A program made the position numbers and the translations under genes. Shown piece by piece: positions 57,845 through 64,000 of a stretch of DNA of 64,000 nucleotides. Each line of letters opens with the position of its first letter. The stretch's first letter is position 1. Source of the stretch: Alphaproteobacteria bacterium (GTDB lineage: Bacteria > Pseudomonadota > Alphaproteobacteria > Rhizobiales > Xanthobacteraceae). Under the pieces are notes generated by a model. That model searched no databases, was not told where the DNA came from, and saw only the letters and a program-made list of their open reading frames with translations. The stretch spans positions 1-64,000 of the forward strand of contig VAZV01000144.1 in NCBI GenBank assembly GCA_005884765.1. Direction: 5' to 3'.

Positions 57845-57861
57845 ACTTTGTAATGCAAAGT
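57845..57861. promoter_or_regulatory. Palindromic site overlapping the start of the membrane-protein gene
   Basis: ACTTTGTAATGCAAAGT: an inverted repeat ACTTTGYA-A-TGCAAAGT with one mismatch. Its bases 9-11 are the ATG (57853) of the following gene. The same site, perfect, is at 58878-58894 at the start of the UPP-synthase paralogue. The winged-helix regulator encoded between the two is the likely ligand. Confidence 0.7.
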
Positions 57862-58497
57862 GGATTGGGCCTTTCCGGAATGCGCGATCTCGACAAGGCG
57901 CTGGCCGACATCATCGCCATTCGCAGCCAGCTCGCCGCGGGAACTGCGTTTCGCGGCTATGGACCAGCGGCGGTCGCCGCGACCGGCGTCGTGGCGCTCG
58001 TGACTGCCTTCCTGCAATTTTATTGGCTCGACGATCCCACCCACAATCCGATCGCCTTTTTCGCCGGCTGGGCCGCGGCCGCGATGCTGTCGGCGGTGAT
58101 GATCTGGGTCGAGATGCGGGCGCGCTTGCGCCGGCACCATTCGGGTCTTGCTGACGCCATGATTTACCAGGCGATCGAGCAGTTCCTGCCGGCCGGCATT
58201 GCCGGCGTCCTGCTCGCGGCGATGCTCTGGAAATTTGCGCCGGAGACACTGTGGATGCTGCCGGGGCTGTGGCAGATCCTCGTCAGCCTCGGCGTATTTG
58301 CATCCGTCCGCTCGCTGCCGCGCAGCGTCGCCTTCGCGGGCGCCTGGTATTTCGTCGCCGGTTTTGCCGTATTGATACTGGCGAGCCAAAGCCATGCGCT
58401 TTCGCCCTGGACCATGGGGTTGCCGTTTGCGGCCGGCCAGTCGCTGATGGCGGCGATCCTGTACTTTGCCTCGGGAGAGCTCGATGGCGAAGACTGA
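57853..58497 (+). CDS. Membrane protein of the UPP-synthase-paralogue operon
   Basis: 214 residues from ATG 57853 (MQSGLGLSGMRDLDKALADI); an ATG at 57880 is an alternative. Residues about 50-75 (YGPAAVAATGVVALVTAFLQ), 85-105, 130-150, 155-175 and 180-205 are hydrophobic, giving five to six membrane helices. I cannot name the family. It overlaps the regulator start by 14 nt. Its start codon is in a palindrome shared with the third gene of the unit, so regulation by the neighbouring HTH protein is likely. Confidence 0.78.
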   Translation: MQSGLGLSGMRDLDKALADIIAIRSQLAAGTAFRGYGPAAVAATGVVALVTAFLQFYWLDDPTHNPIAFFAGWAAAAMLSAVMIWVEMRARLRRHHSGLADAMIYQAIEQFLPAGIAGVLLAAMLWKFAPETLWMLPGLWQILVSLGVFASVRSLPRSVAFAGAWYFVAGFAVLILASQSHALSPWTMGLPFAAGQSLMAAILYFASGELDGED

Positions 58498-58858
58498 CAG
58501 CGCACCGTTCTCCTACGACGGTCTCGACCGTGTCATCCACGAGAAGGCGCGCCTTGGGCTCTTGACCTCGCTGATGGCGCATCCGAAGGGATTGGCGTTC
58601 GCCGATCTCAAGCTGCTCTGCGGATTGACCGACGGCAATCTCAGCCGTCATCTGCAGGTGTTGCAAGAGGCGGGTCTCGTCGAAGTCACCAAAGGCTATG
58701 AAGGCAACCGGCCGCATACAAGTTGCCGCCTGACCAAATCCGGCCGCCGCCGCTTCCTGGAATATCTCGCCGTGCTCGAGCGGCTGGTGCGCGACGCCGC
58801 CAAGGCCGCCGGCAAGGAGCACAGGGTGCTGGCGCGGCTCGGCATCCTGCCAACCTGA
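58484..58858 (+). CDS. Winged-helix DNA-binding regulator (HTH_34/MarR-like)
   Basis: 124 residues from ATG 58484. The winged helix spans about 12-100: YDGLDRVIHEKARLGLLTSL, then LKLLCGLTDGNLSRHLQVLQ as recognition helix, and the wing GYEGNRPHTSCRLTKSGRRR. It resembles the PF13601-type group (ArsR/MarR-like, no effector domain). It lies between the two genes that carry the start-codon palindromes. No ligand-binding pocket is evident. It probably represses the unit from those sites. Confidence 0.85.
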   Translation: MAKTDSAPFSYDGLDRVIHEKARLGLLTSLMAHPKGLAFADLKLLCGLTDGNLSRHLQVLQEAGLVEVTKGYEGNRPHTSCRLTKSGRRRFLEYLAVLERLVRDAAKAAGKEHRVLARLGILPT

Positions 58859-58877
58859 TTACTTTTTTTGAACAGGA

Positions 58878-58894
58878 ACTTTGCAATGCAAAGT
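58878..58894. promoter_or_regulatory. Perfect palindrome containing the start codon of the UPP-synthase paralogue
   Basis: ACTTTGCAATGCAAAGT: eight-bp arms ACTTTGCA/TGCAAAGT around a central A, fully symmetrical. The ATG at 58886 sits at the same place in the site as the ATG at 57853 does in the upstream copy. AGGA lies 9-10 nt before the ATG. A protein bound here would cover the start codon and block transcription or translation initiation. Confidence 0.75.
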
Positions 58895-59623
58895 AATCTT
58901 CCGGCCAAACTCCAATCCGGCAAACTTCACGTCGGCATCATCATGGACGGCAACGGCCGCTGGGCCACCCGCCGCGGCCTGTCGCGCGTGCGCGGGCACG
59001 AGGCCGGCGTCGAGGCGATCCGGCGCATCGTCGAAGCGGCGCCGGAGCAGGGCGTGGGAACGCTGACGCTCTATGCGTTTTCGGCCGACAATTGGCGCCG
59101 CCCGAAGGCCGAGGTGGCGGCGCTGATGACCCTGTTGCGATTTTACCTCGCCAACGAGGTCGAGAGCCTGGTCCGCAACGGCGTTCGTCTCACCGTGATC
59201 GGGCGCCGCGATCGTTTGCCGGACGGCATCGCGGCCGCGATCGGACGCGCGGAAAAGGCGACGGCAAGCGGCGACGTGCTGCACCTGCGCATCGCGGTAG
59301 ATTACTCCGCGCGCGACGCCATCCTCAATGCGGCCGCGCGGATCGCGGGAATTGCATATCTGACCCGCGAGATGTTTGCCGATCTCGTCACCGGCGAGAG
59401 GGGGCTTCGCGACGTCGACCTCATCATCCGCACCAGCGGCGAGAAGCGTCTGTCCGATTTTCTGCTCTGGGAAGGCGCTTACGCCGAACTGCACTTCACC
59501 GAGCGGATGTGGCCCGAATTCGACGCCGAGGATCTCGCCGAAGCGCTGGCCTCGTTCCATCGGCGCGAGCGTCGCTTCGGCGGCTTGCCGTCGTTGCCCC
59601 TTGAGCCCGTTCCGAGCCTGTGA
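58886..59623 (+). CDS. uppS: Undecaprenyl/polyprenyl diphosphate synthase paralogue
   Basis: 245 residues from ATG 58886 (MQSNLPAKLQSGKLHVGIIM). The cis-prenyltransferase Asp and Gly-rich loop are in GIIMDGNGRWATRRGLSRVR. Region III reads LTLYAFSADNWRRPKAEVAA where canonical UppS has SSENW, and region V reads SGEKRLSDFLLWEGAYAELH where UppS has S-x-Q-R-I-S-N. These differences suggest a paralogue with other chain length or a dedicated lipid pathway; the housekeeping uppS normally sits by cdsA and frr, not seen here. It is regulated by the HTH gene upstream, judged by the palindrome. Confidence 0.88.
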   Translation: MQSNLPAKLQSGKLHVGIIMDGNGRWATRRGLSRVRGHEAGVEAIRRIVEAAPEQGVGTLTLYAFSADNWRRPKAEVAALMTLLRFYLANEVESLVRNGVRLTVIGRRDRLPDGIAAAIGRAEKATASGDVLHLRIAVDYSARDAILNAAARIAGIAYLTREMFADLVTGERGLRDVDLIIRTSGEKRLSDFLLWEGAYAELHFTERMWPEFDAEDLAEALASFHRRERRFGGLPSLPLEPVPSL

Positions 59624-59639
59624 GCGTTCGGAGCAGCCT

Positions 59640-59656
59640 CATGCCGAGCCGGCATG
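59640..59656. terminator. Hairpin in the convergent gap (candidate bidirectional terminator)
   Basis: CATGCCG-AGC-CGGCATG, a perfect 7-bp hairpin in the 36-nt gap between the UPP-synthase paralogue (+) and the LuxR-family gene (-). No U-run follows in either direction. Confidence 0.45.
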
Positions 59657-59659
59657 CGG

Positions 59660-60432
59660 CTAGTTCGGCCGCAACGCGACGTTCAGTTCGTGGAACCGCC
59701 GCGTCAGCTCGGCAACGCTCTTCCATCCGGTTTTCTCGCGCGTTCGCCGAAGATGCGTATAGACCGTGGTGACGCTGATGCAGCGGCTGCGTGCATAGGC
59801 GACCGCGGTCATGCCGGTGCCGAGCGCCTGCACCAGATGGGCCTCGGCATTGGTGAGCGCATAAAGCTCCTGCAGCATGCGGCAGATCGCCGAATTCTTA
59901 AGGAGCGGGTCGTGAATCAGCAGCATCGCCACAGCGTCAGGGTTATGGGTTGCGTCCGTTCGCGCCCGCGTCAACGGCCGCACCGACACCGTATAGGGCG
60001 GCAGGCCGTGGCCCCGTGGTACCGCGAAGTCGGTCAGGCCGAATGCAACCGAGGGATCCCGCTGCACAGCGTTCAAAGCCGCGGCGAAACGGTTGCGCAG
60101 GTCTATTGTCGAAAATTCAACGGCTTTCCGATCAACCCGGAAATCGTCGCCGCGCGCCGCAAGAATCCGCAGCGCTTCATTGGCGTAGACGATTCCGCCA
60201 TCGCGCCGAAGCAGTGCGACACCATCGGCCAGCAGGTCGAGCGCATCTTCCAGCGCGTTGGCATGACCGGGAACGGCGGTGAGGCGTGCTCTCATCTGGT
60301 ATGCTCTTTGAAAATGCGGACATAGACGTTGCATCAGCGGCTGGTCGCGGCCAGCGCCTCCGGCATGAGTTCGCTGTCGAGGCCGCTTGCATAGATCGCT
60401 TCGACGGCTTGCACATAAAGATTGGTCGTCAA
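59660..60432 (-). pseudogene. LuxR-family transcriptional regulator with PAS-like domain, N-terminus disrupted
   Basis: From ATG 60334 an open frame of about 224 residues gives MRARLTAVPGHANALEDALD (sensor-like part), VALLRRDGGIVYANEALRIL (PAS-like) and the C-terminal LuxR HTH: LTNAEAHLVQALGTGMTAVA, then SVTTVYTHLRRTREKTGWKS. The family usually has about 100 residues more. Part of those are found upstream in another frame (TTNLYVQAVEAIYASGLDSE, then LMPEALAATSR, ending in TGA at 60334-60336). So one frameshift and probably a 5' deletion are present. Shorter products starting at 60334 or 60295 could still be made. Confidence 0.7.
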
Positions 60433-60680
60433 CGTTGCGTCTCCAGCAAGCTGCGCTTTCGCGCCGCGCGATTTGCAGTTTCATGAACCCCAATCGCATG
60501 ACGGAATTCCCCGTCATTAGTCGTGGCAGCGCCGCCGAGGTTCAAATAAGCACGACGCTGCAGCAAACTCTGTGTGCCAGGTCACACGTCGTCGCTTTAG
60601 CCGGAACGATTGACGGCTGCGTCCAAGCGCGTTCGCGCAACGTGCGCTACGACCTTGAAAGCAACGTGGCGAGCCTTGCA

Positions 60681-60932
60681 ATGTCCAAAATCGATTTGAC
60701 TTGCGCACCAGCGTCAAATGTCGGGTGGTGGAGTGGTTTGCGGCTGTTGCGCCTCGTAGCGCGCGCGTTGTTGATCGCGTTGCAGGATTCCCGCGAACGC
60801 GCAGCGCGGAACATCATTCGCGATCATCGCCATTTGCTGTCGGATCAAGCCGGCGCGAATTCTTTTCAAGACGGCCGCAAGAAAATAGCAAGAGAATCTC
60901 AAGGAGATCTCAAGACAATCTCAAGGGGATAG
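60681..60932 (+). CDS. Possible small hypothetical protein (83 aa)
   Basis: From ATG 60681: MSKIDLTCAPASNVGWWSGL, then LRLLRLVARALLIALQDSRE and RAARNIIRDHRHLL. The middle looks like the amphipathic or membrane-anchored small proteins common in Bradyrhizobium, many of DUF1127 type. No family motif is decisive. The C-terminal end runs into an 11-nt tandem repeat. It lies immediately upstream of the GNAT gene. Confidence 0.45.
   Translation: MSKIDLTCAPASNVGWWSGLRLLRLVARALLIALQDSRERAARNIIRDHRHLLSDQAGANSFQDGRKKIARESQGDLKTISRG
60894..60926. repeat. Tandem repeat, three units of 11 nt
   Basis: GAATCTCAAGG, AGATCTCAAGA, CAATCTCAAGG: three units with a shared ATCTCAAG core just before the GNAT ATG (60934). 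It may be a slippage tract in the leader or part of the preceding small ORF. Confidence 0.7.
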
Positions 60933-60933
60933 A

Positions 60934-61458
60934 ATGAGGCATTTGTTGCGGGCGACAGAAATCGTCGCGAGTACGGCAAGCCCCATGTGGATTCGAACCG
61001 CGGCCGCGAGCGACCTCGAAGGCCTTTCCGAACATTTCGAGAATCTATCGCCGTCCTCGCGGCATAACCGCTTCATGGGTGCGGTAGGCAATGTTTCGAA
61101 AATTGCATTCGATTGCCTGAAGCGTAGCTGGAAATCGGATCACTTCACGCTGGTCGCGGAGTGGCGCGCGCAGGGGCGCGATGCCATTATCGGCGAGGCC
61201 GCTTACGGCTTCGACCGCGAAAAGGGATGCGGCGAGTTCGCGATCTCTGTCGCCGATCGCTGGCAGCATCGCGGGCTCGGTTCGGCGCTGTTGGACGCAT
61301 TGCAGCTTCGCGCCATCAGCCTCGGTCATTTCGAGTTGTTCGGCGAGGCCTTGAAAACCAATCTTGAAATGACGAACCTTGCCCGCAAGGCCGGCTTTGC
61401 GTTCACGCGTTCGCTGGACTGGCGCGCGGTGCGATTCGACAAAAAGTTGTCGGGCTAG
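60934..61458 (+). CDS. GNAT family N-acetyltransferase
   Basis: 174 residues. The acetyl-CoA-binding motif is ISVADRWQHRGLGSALLDAL. Other parts: WIRTAAASDLEGLSEHFENL at the start, LVAEWRAQGRDAIIGEAAYG, and LEMTNLARKAGFAFTRSLDW, typical of GNAT enzymes related to protein or small-molecule acetylation. GGGGATAG upstream is a plausible ribosome binding site. A three-unit repeat lies right before it. Substrate unknown. It is convergent with the GFA gene. Confidence 0.88.
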   Translation: MRHLLRATEIVASTASPMWIRTAAASDLEGLSEHFENLSPSSRHNRFMGAVGNVSKIAFDCLKRSWKSDHFTLVAEWRAQGRDAIIGEAAYGFDREKGCGEFAISVADRWQHRGLGSALLDALQLRAISLGHFELFGEALKTNLEMTNLARKAGFAFTRSLDWRAVRFDKKLSG

Positions 61459-61468
61459 ACCGGTTGGG

Positions 61469-61496
61469 ACGACGGCCCGGAGCGCCGAGCCGTCGT
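61469..61496. terminator. Hairpin in the convergent gap (candidate bidirectional terminator)
   Basis: ACGACGGC and GCCGTCGT pair perfectly (8 bp) around a 12-nt loop, between the GNAT gene (+) and the GFA gene (-). No U-run is present. Confidence 0.45.
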
Positions 61497-61509
61497 TGAT
61501 GCTGGCCGC

Positions 61510-61932
61510 TCACTCTGCGACCATCTCTCCCGACCCGCCGAATTCGCTTGGAAAATCCTTCAATTTGGGCAGTCCGTCGCGCATCTGCAGCACCGTCTCC
61601 GCGTAGTTGACGTGCACGCCCGGCTTGAAAGCAAGATCTGGAATGGTCGCCGCGAACACGTCCACCAGACCGAGCGGCGGATGGTTGGTCATCAGATGAC
61701 CGCCGCATTTGGCGCAGTACTGCCGCTGGCTCAATTTCGATTTCTGGAACATCGCGACATGTTCGGCGCCGACGGCGATCCGCACCGCTTCCGGCTTCCA
61801 GAGGCTGAAAGCGTTGACGGGGCCGCCGGACCAGGATCGGCAGGAACTGCAGTGGCAATACCCCATCGCCTCCGGCGATCCCGAAAGCTCGATTTCAACG
61901 GCGCCGCAAAAGCATTTACCTGTCAATTTCAT
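61510..61932 (-). CDS. GFA (CENP-V/glutathione-dependent formaldehyde-activating) family protein
   Basis: 140 residues from ATG 61932. Zinc ligands are visible: GKCFCGAVEIELSGS, then MGYCHCSSCRSWSGGPVNAF, and QRQYCAKCGGHLMTNHPP. GFA-domain proteins bind zinc and sometimes glutathione adducts; most are uncharacterised. It is divergent from the AraC gene. Confidence 0.9.
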   Translation of the reverse strand: MKLTGKCFCGAVEIELSGSPEAMGYCHCSSCRSWSGGPVNAFSLWKPEAVRIAVGAEHVAMFQKSKLSQRQYCAKCGGHLMTNHPPLGLVDVFAATIPDLAFKPGVHVNYAETVLQMRDGLPKLKDFPSEFGGSGEMVAE

Positions 61933-62169
61933 CCTTGAATCCTGACCTTGCAAAAAGGACGGCAGAGAGATCATCGCCGCGGCTTTCAGTCTTGGACTTA
62001 TGCGACCAACCGTGGGTGCCGGGCGACATCGCGGGGCCCGACAACAAGCGTGTCCGGCCTCCTCCGATCGGGGGATGCCGGACCGCGTACAAAGGCGCTA
62101 ACAGAGGGCCGGGCGGGAGGAATGCGGTACGCGGGGGCGGAATGGCTTCAATTGATTGGCGTGACGCGC

Positions 62170-63138
62170 ATGACGGATTTAGACAATCGCATTGTTGAGT
62201 TTTCTACCAATCATATCCCTGAAAAGGACCGCATTGCCTTCTGGCGCGAACATTATGGCCACGTCATGCTCCGCGCCGATCTTGAGCCGGCGCGAGACGC
62301 GGCCTTTGAAGCTCGGATAGCGTCGCTGGCGCTTCCGGGGCTGCAGCTCATGGAAGCTTCATCGTCGCCCGCGAAAATCTCGCGCAGCGGCCGCTATCTC
62401 GCCGACGGCAACGACGACGTCGTGGTTGCCGTCAACCGGACCGGATCCGTCAATATCGCATCCGGCGGACGCGAGCAGAGCTTGCGCGAGGGCGAGGCGA
62501 TCGTATTGAGCGGCGGTGAGGCGACGTCGTTCCACCGCACCAGCATCGGGCGATCCATTACGCTGCGGGTGCCGCGCGCGATGTTCGAGCAGACGGTTGT
62601 CAGTCTCGATGACGCCTTCATGCGTCCGATTCCCGCTGACCGAGGCGCGCTGAGGCTCCTGGTGGATTACGCCGGCTGGCTATTGAACGCGGGCTCGTCG
62701 ATCGATCAGCAATTGCGCAACGTTTCGGTTCGCCACGTTCAGGACCTCCTGGCGCTAGCCGTCGGCCCGGCGGCGGATTTTGCCGATACCGCGAGGACCC
62801 GCGGCTTGCGTGCTGCGCGCCTGAAGCTCGCGAAATCCTATGTCGTCGCGCATAGTCACCGCCGCGACATCTCGGTCGGGACCCTTGCCGCTAGCCTCAA
62901 CGTCACGCCGCGGTATGTGCAGCGCATGTTCGAGGCCGACGGCACGACGTTCTCGGAGTTTTTGATCGGCCAACGCCTGGCGCGGGCCCACCGACTGCTG
63001 TGCGAGCCGAGCGCGAGCCAAATCGCGATCAGCACCATCGCCTACGATGTCGGCTTTGGCGACCTGTCCTACTTCAATCGGCGCTTCCGCCAGCAATACG
63101 GGCTCACGCCGCGCGAAGTGCGGGGCGACAGAACGTGA
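62170..63138 (+). CDS. AraC family transcriptional regulator
   Basis: 322 residues from ATG 62170 (MTDLDNRIVEFSTNHIPEKD); the frame is open further upstream but the extra part is not family-like. The N-terminal cupin-like sensor has GRYLADGNDDVVVAVNRTGS. The C-terminal AraC domain has two HTH units: VGTLAASLNVTPRYVQRMFE, then QIAISTIAYDVGFGDLSYFN and RRFRQQYGLTPREVR. This AraC_binding_2 subgroup is abundant in Bradyrhizobium. Target genes are unknown. The next gene downstream is a DUF1127 protein, 119 nt away. Confidence 0.9.
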   Translation: MTDLDNRIVEFSTNHIPEKDRIAFWREHYGHVMLRADLEPARDAAFEARIASLALPGLQLMEASSSPAKISRSGRYLADGNDDVVVAVNRTGSVNIASGGREQSLREGEAIVLSGGEATSFHRTSIGRSITLRVPRAMFEQTVVSLDDAFMRPIPADRGALRLLVDYAGWLLNAGSSIDQQLRNVSVRHVQDLLALAVGPAADFADTARTRGLRAARLKLAKSYVVAHSHRRDISVGTLAASLNVTPRYVQRMFEADGTTFSEFLIGQRLARAHRLLCEPSASQIAISTIAYDVGFGDLSYFNRRFRQQYGLTPREVRGDRT

Positions 63139-63257
63139 ATATGTTCTCTTACGTCCTAGAGGATGTCGTGTCGGGCCAAGACGCGCCGCCGCCTTCGCGT
63201 TAGCTCCCACTCAAGTCCGACGGTCATTGTTTGCCGTCAATTTGAACGGAGCTATTC

Positions 63258-63617
63258 ATGAACGACTTCTATCTGGCGACAATTGTCGCGGCCGTCGTCA
63301 CCATTGTGATTGCCTTGCATGTGCTCGTCGCGGGAACGCGTGGGTCTGCGACGCCGGAATTGTTCGCCCGCTTGCGCTCGCGAGGCGCGCGAATTGCCGA
63401 TTGGGTCAAGCGCGCCTTCGATCATTGGGTGGCTGCGATGCTCGCACGCCGCGAGCGGCAGGCTGTGATGTCCGCACTCAACCGTTGCTCCGATCGCGAG
63501 CTAAAGGACATCGGTCTCCGTCGCGGCGACATCGCCTATGGCGTCGGTCTTCCCGAAGGGATGTACGGCGCAAGCGGCGCGGCATCGAAGCTGTATTCAG
63601 CTGGTTGGAGGCCGTGA
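63258..63617 (+). CDS. DUF1127 domain-containing protein
   Basis: 119 residues. An N-terminal membrane segment (YLATIVAAVVTIVIALHVLV) is followed by a basic region and the DUF1127 motif LNRCSDRELKDIGLRRGDIA. DUF1127 proteins in Rhizobiales include small RNA-binding-like and phosphate-related proteins. Its stop TGA shares one base with the next ATG (TGATG), so the next gene is translationally coupled. Confidence 0.86.
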   Translation: MNDFYLATIVAAVVTIVIALHVLVAGTRGSATPELFARLRSRGARIADWVKRAFDHWVAAMLARRERQAVMSALNRCSDRELKDIGLRRGDIAYGVGLPEGMYGASGAASKLYSAGWRP

Positions 63618-63829
63618 TGACATCAAAAAGGATCGTCTTAAGGGCCCTCGACGGGGTCTTCGTCACCTTTACCACGATGCTGGTCCTGTGGCTCGGAGGT
63701 CTTCCGTTCGATTGGCTCTCGGACCTCGTCGAGATGCCGCCCGGCGAGTTCCATTGGTTTGCGATGTTCGTCGTATTTGCCGCGTTGTGGCTCATGCACG
63801 CCATCGCGACCTCGGACTCGGCGCCGTAA
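63617..63829 (+). CDS. Small membrane protein coupled to the DUF1127 gene
   Basis: 70 residues from ATG 63617, overlapping the DUF1127 stop by one base. Two hydrophobic segments: LDGVFVTFTTMLVLWLGGLP and HWFAMFVVFAALWLMHAIAT. No named domain. The pairing with DUF1127 suggests a shared role at the membrane. It ends at a family A repeat. Confidence 0.7.
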   Translation: MTSKRIVLRALDGVFVTFTTMLVLWLGGLPFDWLSDLVEMPPGEFHWFAMFVVFAALWLMHAIATSDSAP

Positions 63830-63835
63830 GACCCG

Positions 63836-63961
63836 CGCAGGATGACTTTTCCCCGACTCGTCATCCCGCTCTATATTTTTGTTTGAGCATGATCTCCGCG
63901 CAAACGCGTTGCGCGTTTGTCGCGAGGAAAACCGGTGCCCACTTTTCCGGATCATGCTCTA
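63836..63961. repeat. Intergenic palindromic repeat, family A copy 4
   Basis: Reverse orientation. It begins with the GGATGAC/GTCATCC hairpin, then the linker ATATTTTTGTTTGAG, then the three-way module GAGCATGATC ... CAAACGCG-TTG-CGCGTTTG ... GATCATGCTC. The TAG at its right end is the stop codon of the next minus-strand gene. Confidence 0.85.
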
Positions 63962-64000
63962 GTTGCCGGAGGCAAGCTCCACGAGCTTGGCGATGGTGTT
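63959..64000 (-). CDS. C-terminal end of an unidentified protein (runs off the right edge)
   Basis: The minus strand reads NTIAKLVELASGN then TAG, the stop overlapping the family A repeat end. Only 13 residues are visible, so the gene cannot be identified. It is convergent with the small membrane protein gene. Confidence 0.45.
   Translation of the reverse strand, partial: NTIAKLVELASGN

Overview
The window looks like chromosomal DNA of a Bradyrhizobium-type alphaproteobacterium (Nitrobacteraceae; Rhodopseudomonas is a close alternative). The signs are high GC, the gene orders rimP-nusA-ylxR-infB, fur-miaB-phoH-ybeY-corC-lnt and dnaA-dnaN-recF-gyrB-murA, lineage-typical small proteins (DUF3551, DUF1127, DUF2336, DUF899), and several families of intergenic palindromic repeats. 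I saw no rRNA, tRNA, CRISPR array, prophage or insertion sequence.

Layout. 1-4.4 kb: minus-strand operon rimP, nusA, ylxR, infB (infB runs off the left edge). 4.5-15.6 kb: DUF2336 protein, trmB, an XRE regulator, lnt, corC, ybeY, phoH, broken miaB, fur, rimI, tsaB and an Nfu scaffold. 15.6-17.6 kb: an ArsR-like regulator divergent from a TauE/SafE permease with a perfect palindrome between them, apparently set into a housekeeping neighbourhood. 17.7-23.4 kb: uspA, trpS, broken murJ, a PfkB sugar/adenosine kinase and a serine hydrolase. 23.7-35.9 kb: metabolism and transport (semialdehyde dehydrogenase, broken SulP transporter, enoyl-CoA hydratase, purC, pirin, MmgE/PrpD, FUSC protein, broken MATE and another broken membrane protein). 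35.9-48 kb: origin-proximal block murA, gyrB, an acyltransferase, recF, a DUF559 endonuclease gene between two inverted repeats, dnaN, dnaA, a 1.2-kb gene-free stretch with a consensus DnaA box, and rpsT. 48-64 kb: msrA, a polysaccharide export lipoprotein, a hydrolase remnant, an HD-GYP protein, stress and regulatory genes, and a three-gene unit (membrane protein, winged-helix regulator, UPP-synthase paralogue) carrying two near-identical palindromes that each contain a start codon.

Main points. (1) A DUF559 (PD-(D/E)XK-like) ORF is boxed by inverted REP-like palindromes between dnaN and recF; the inner hairpin differs between copies but stays complementary, and one repeat is translated as the protein's N-terminus. 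(2) The twin start-codon palindromes around the UPP-synthase paralogue suggest a self-contained regulon. (3) The MurA homologue has Asp in place of the catalytic, fosfomycin-reactive Cys. (4) At least six genes are frame-disrupted. miaB, murJ and the MATE gene appear to lack about 89, 80 and 45-50 nt, and metK is missing from its usual place between the XRE gene and trmB. Because murJ is normally essential, assembly error must be excluded before calling this gene decay. (5) Six of eight full repeat loci lie between convergent genes, which suggests a terminator role; one family folds on paper as a three-way junction plus a hairpin.
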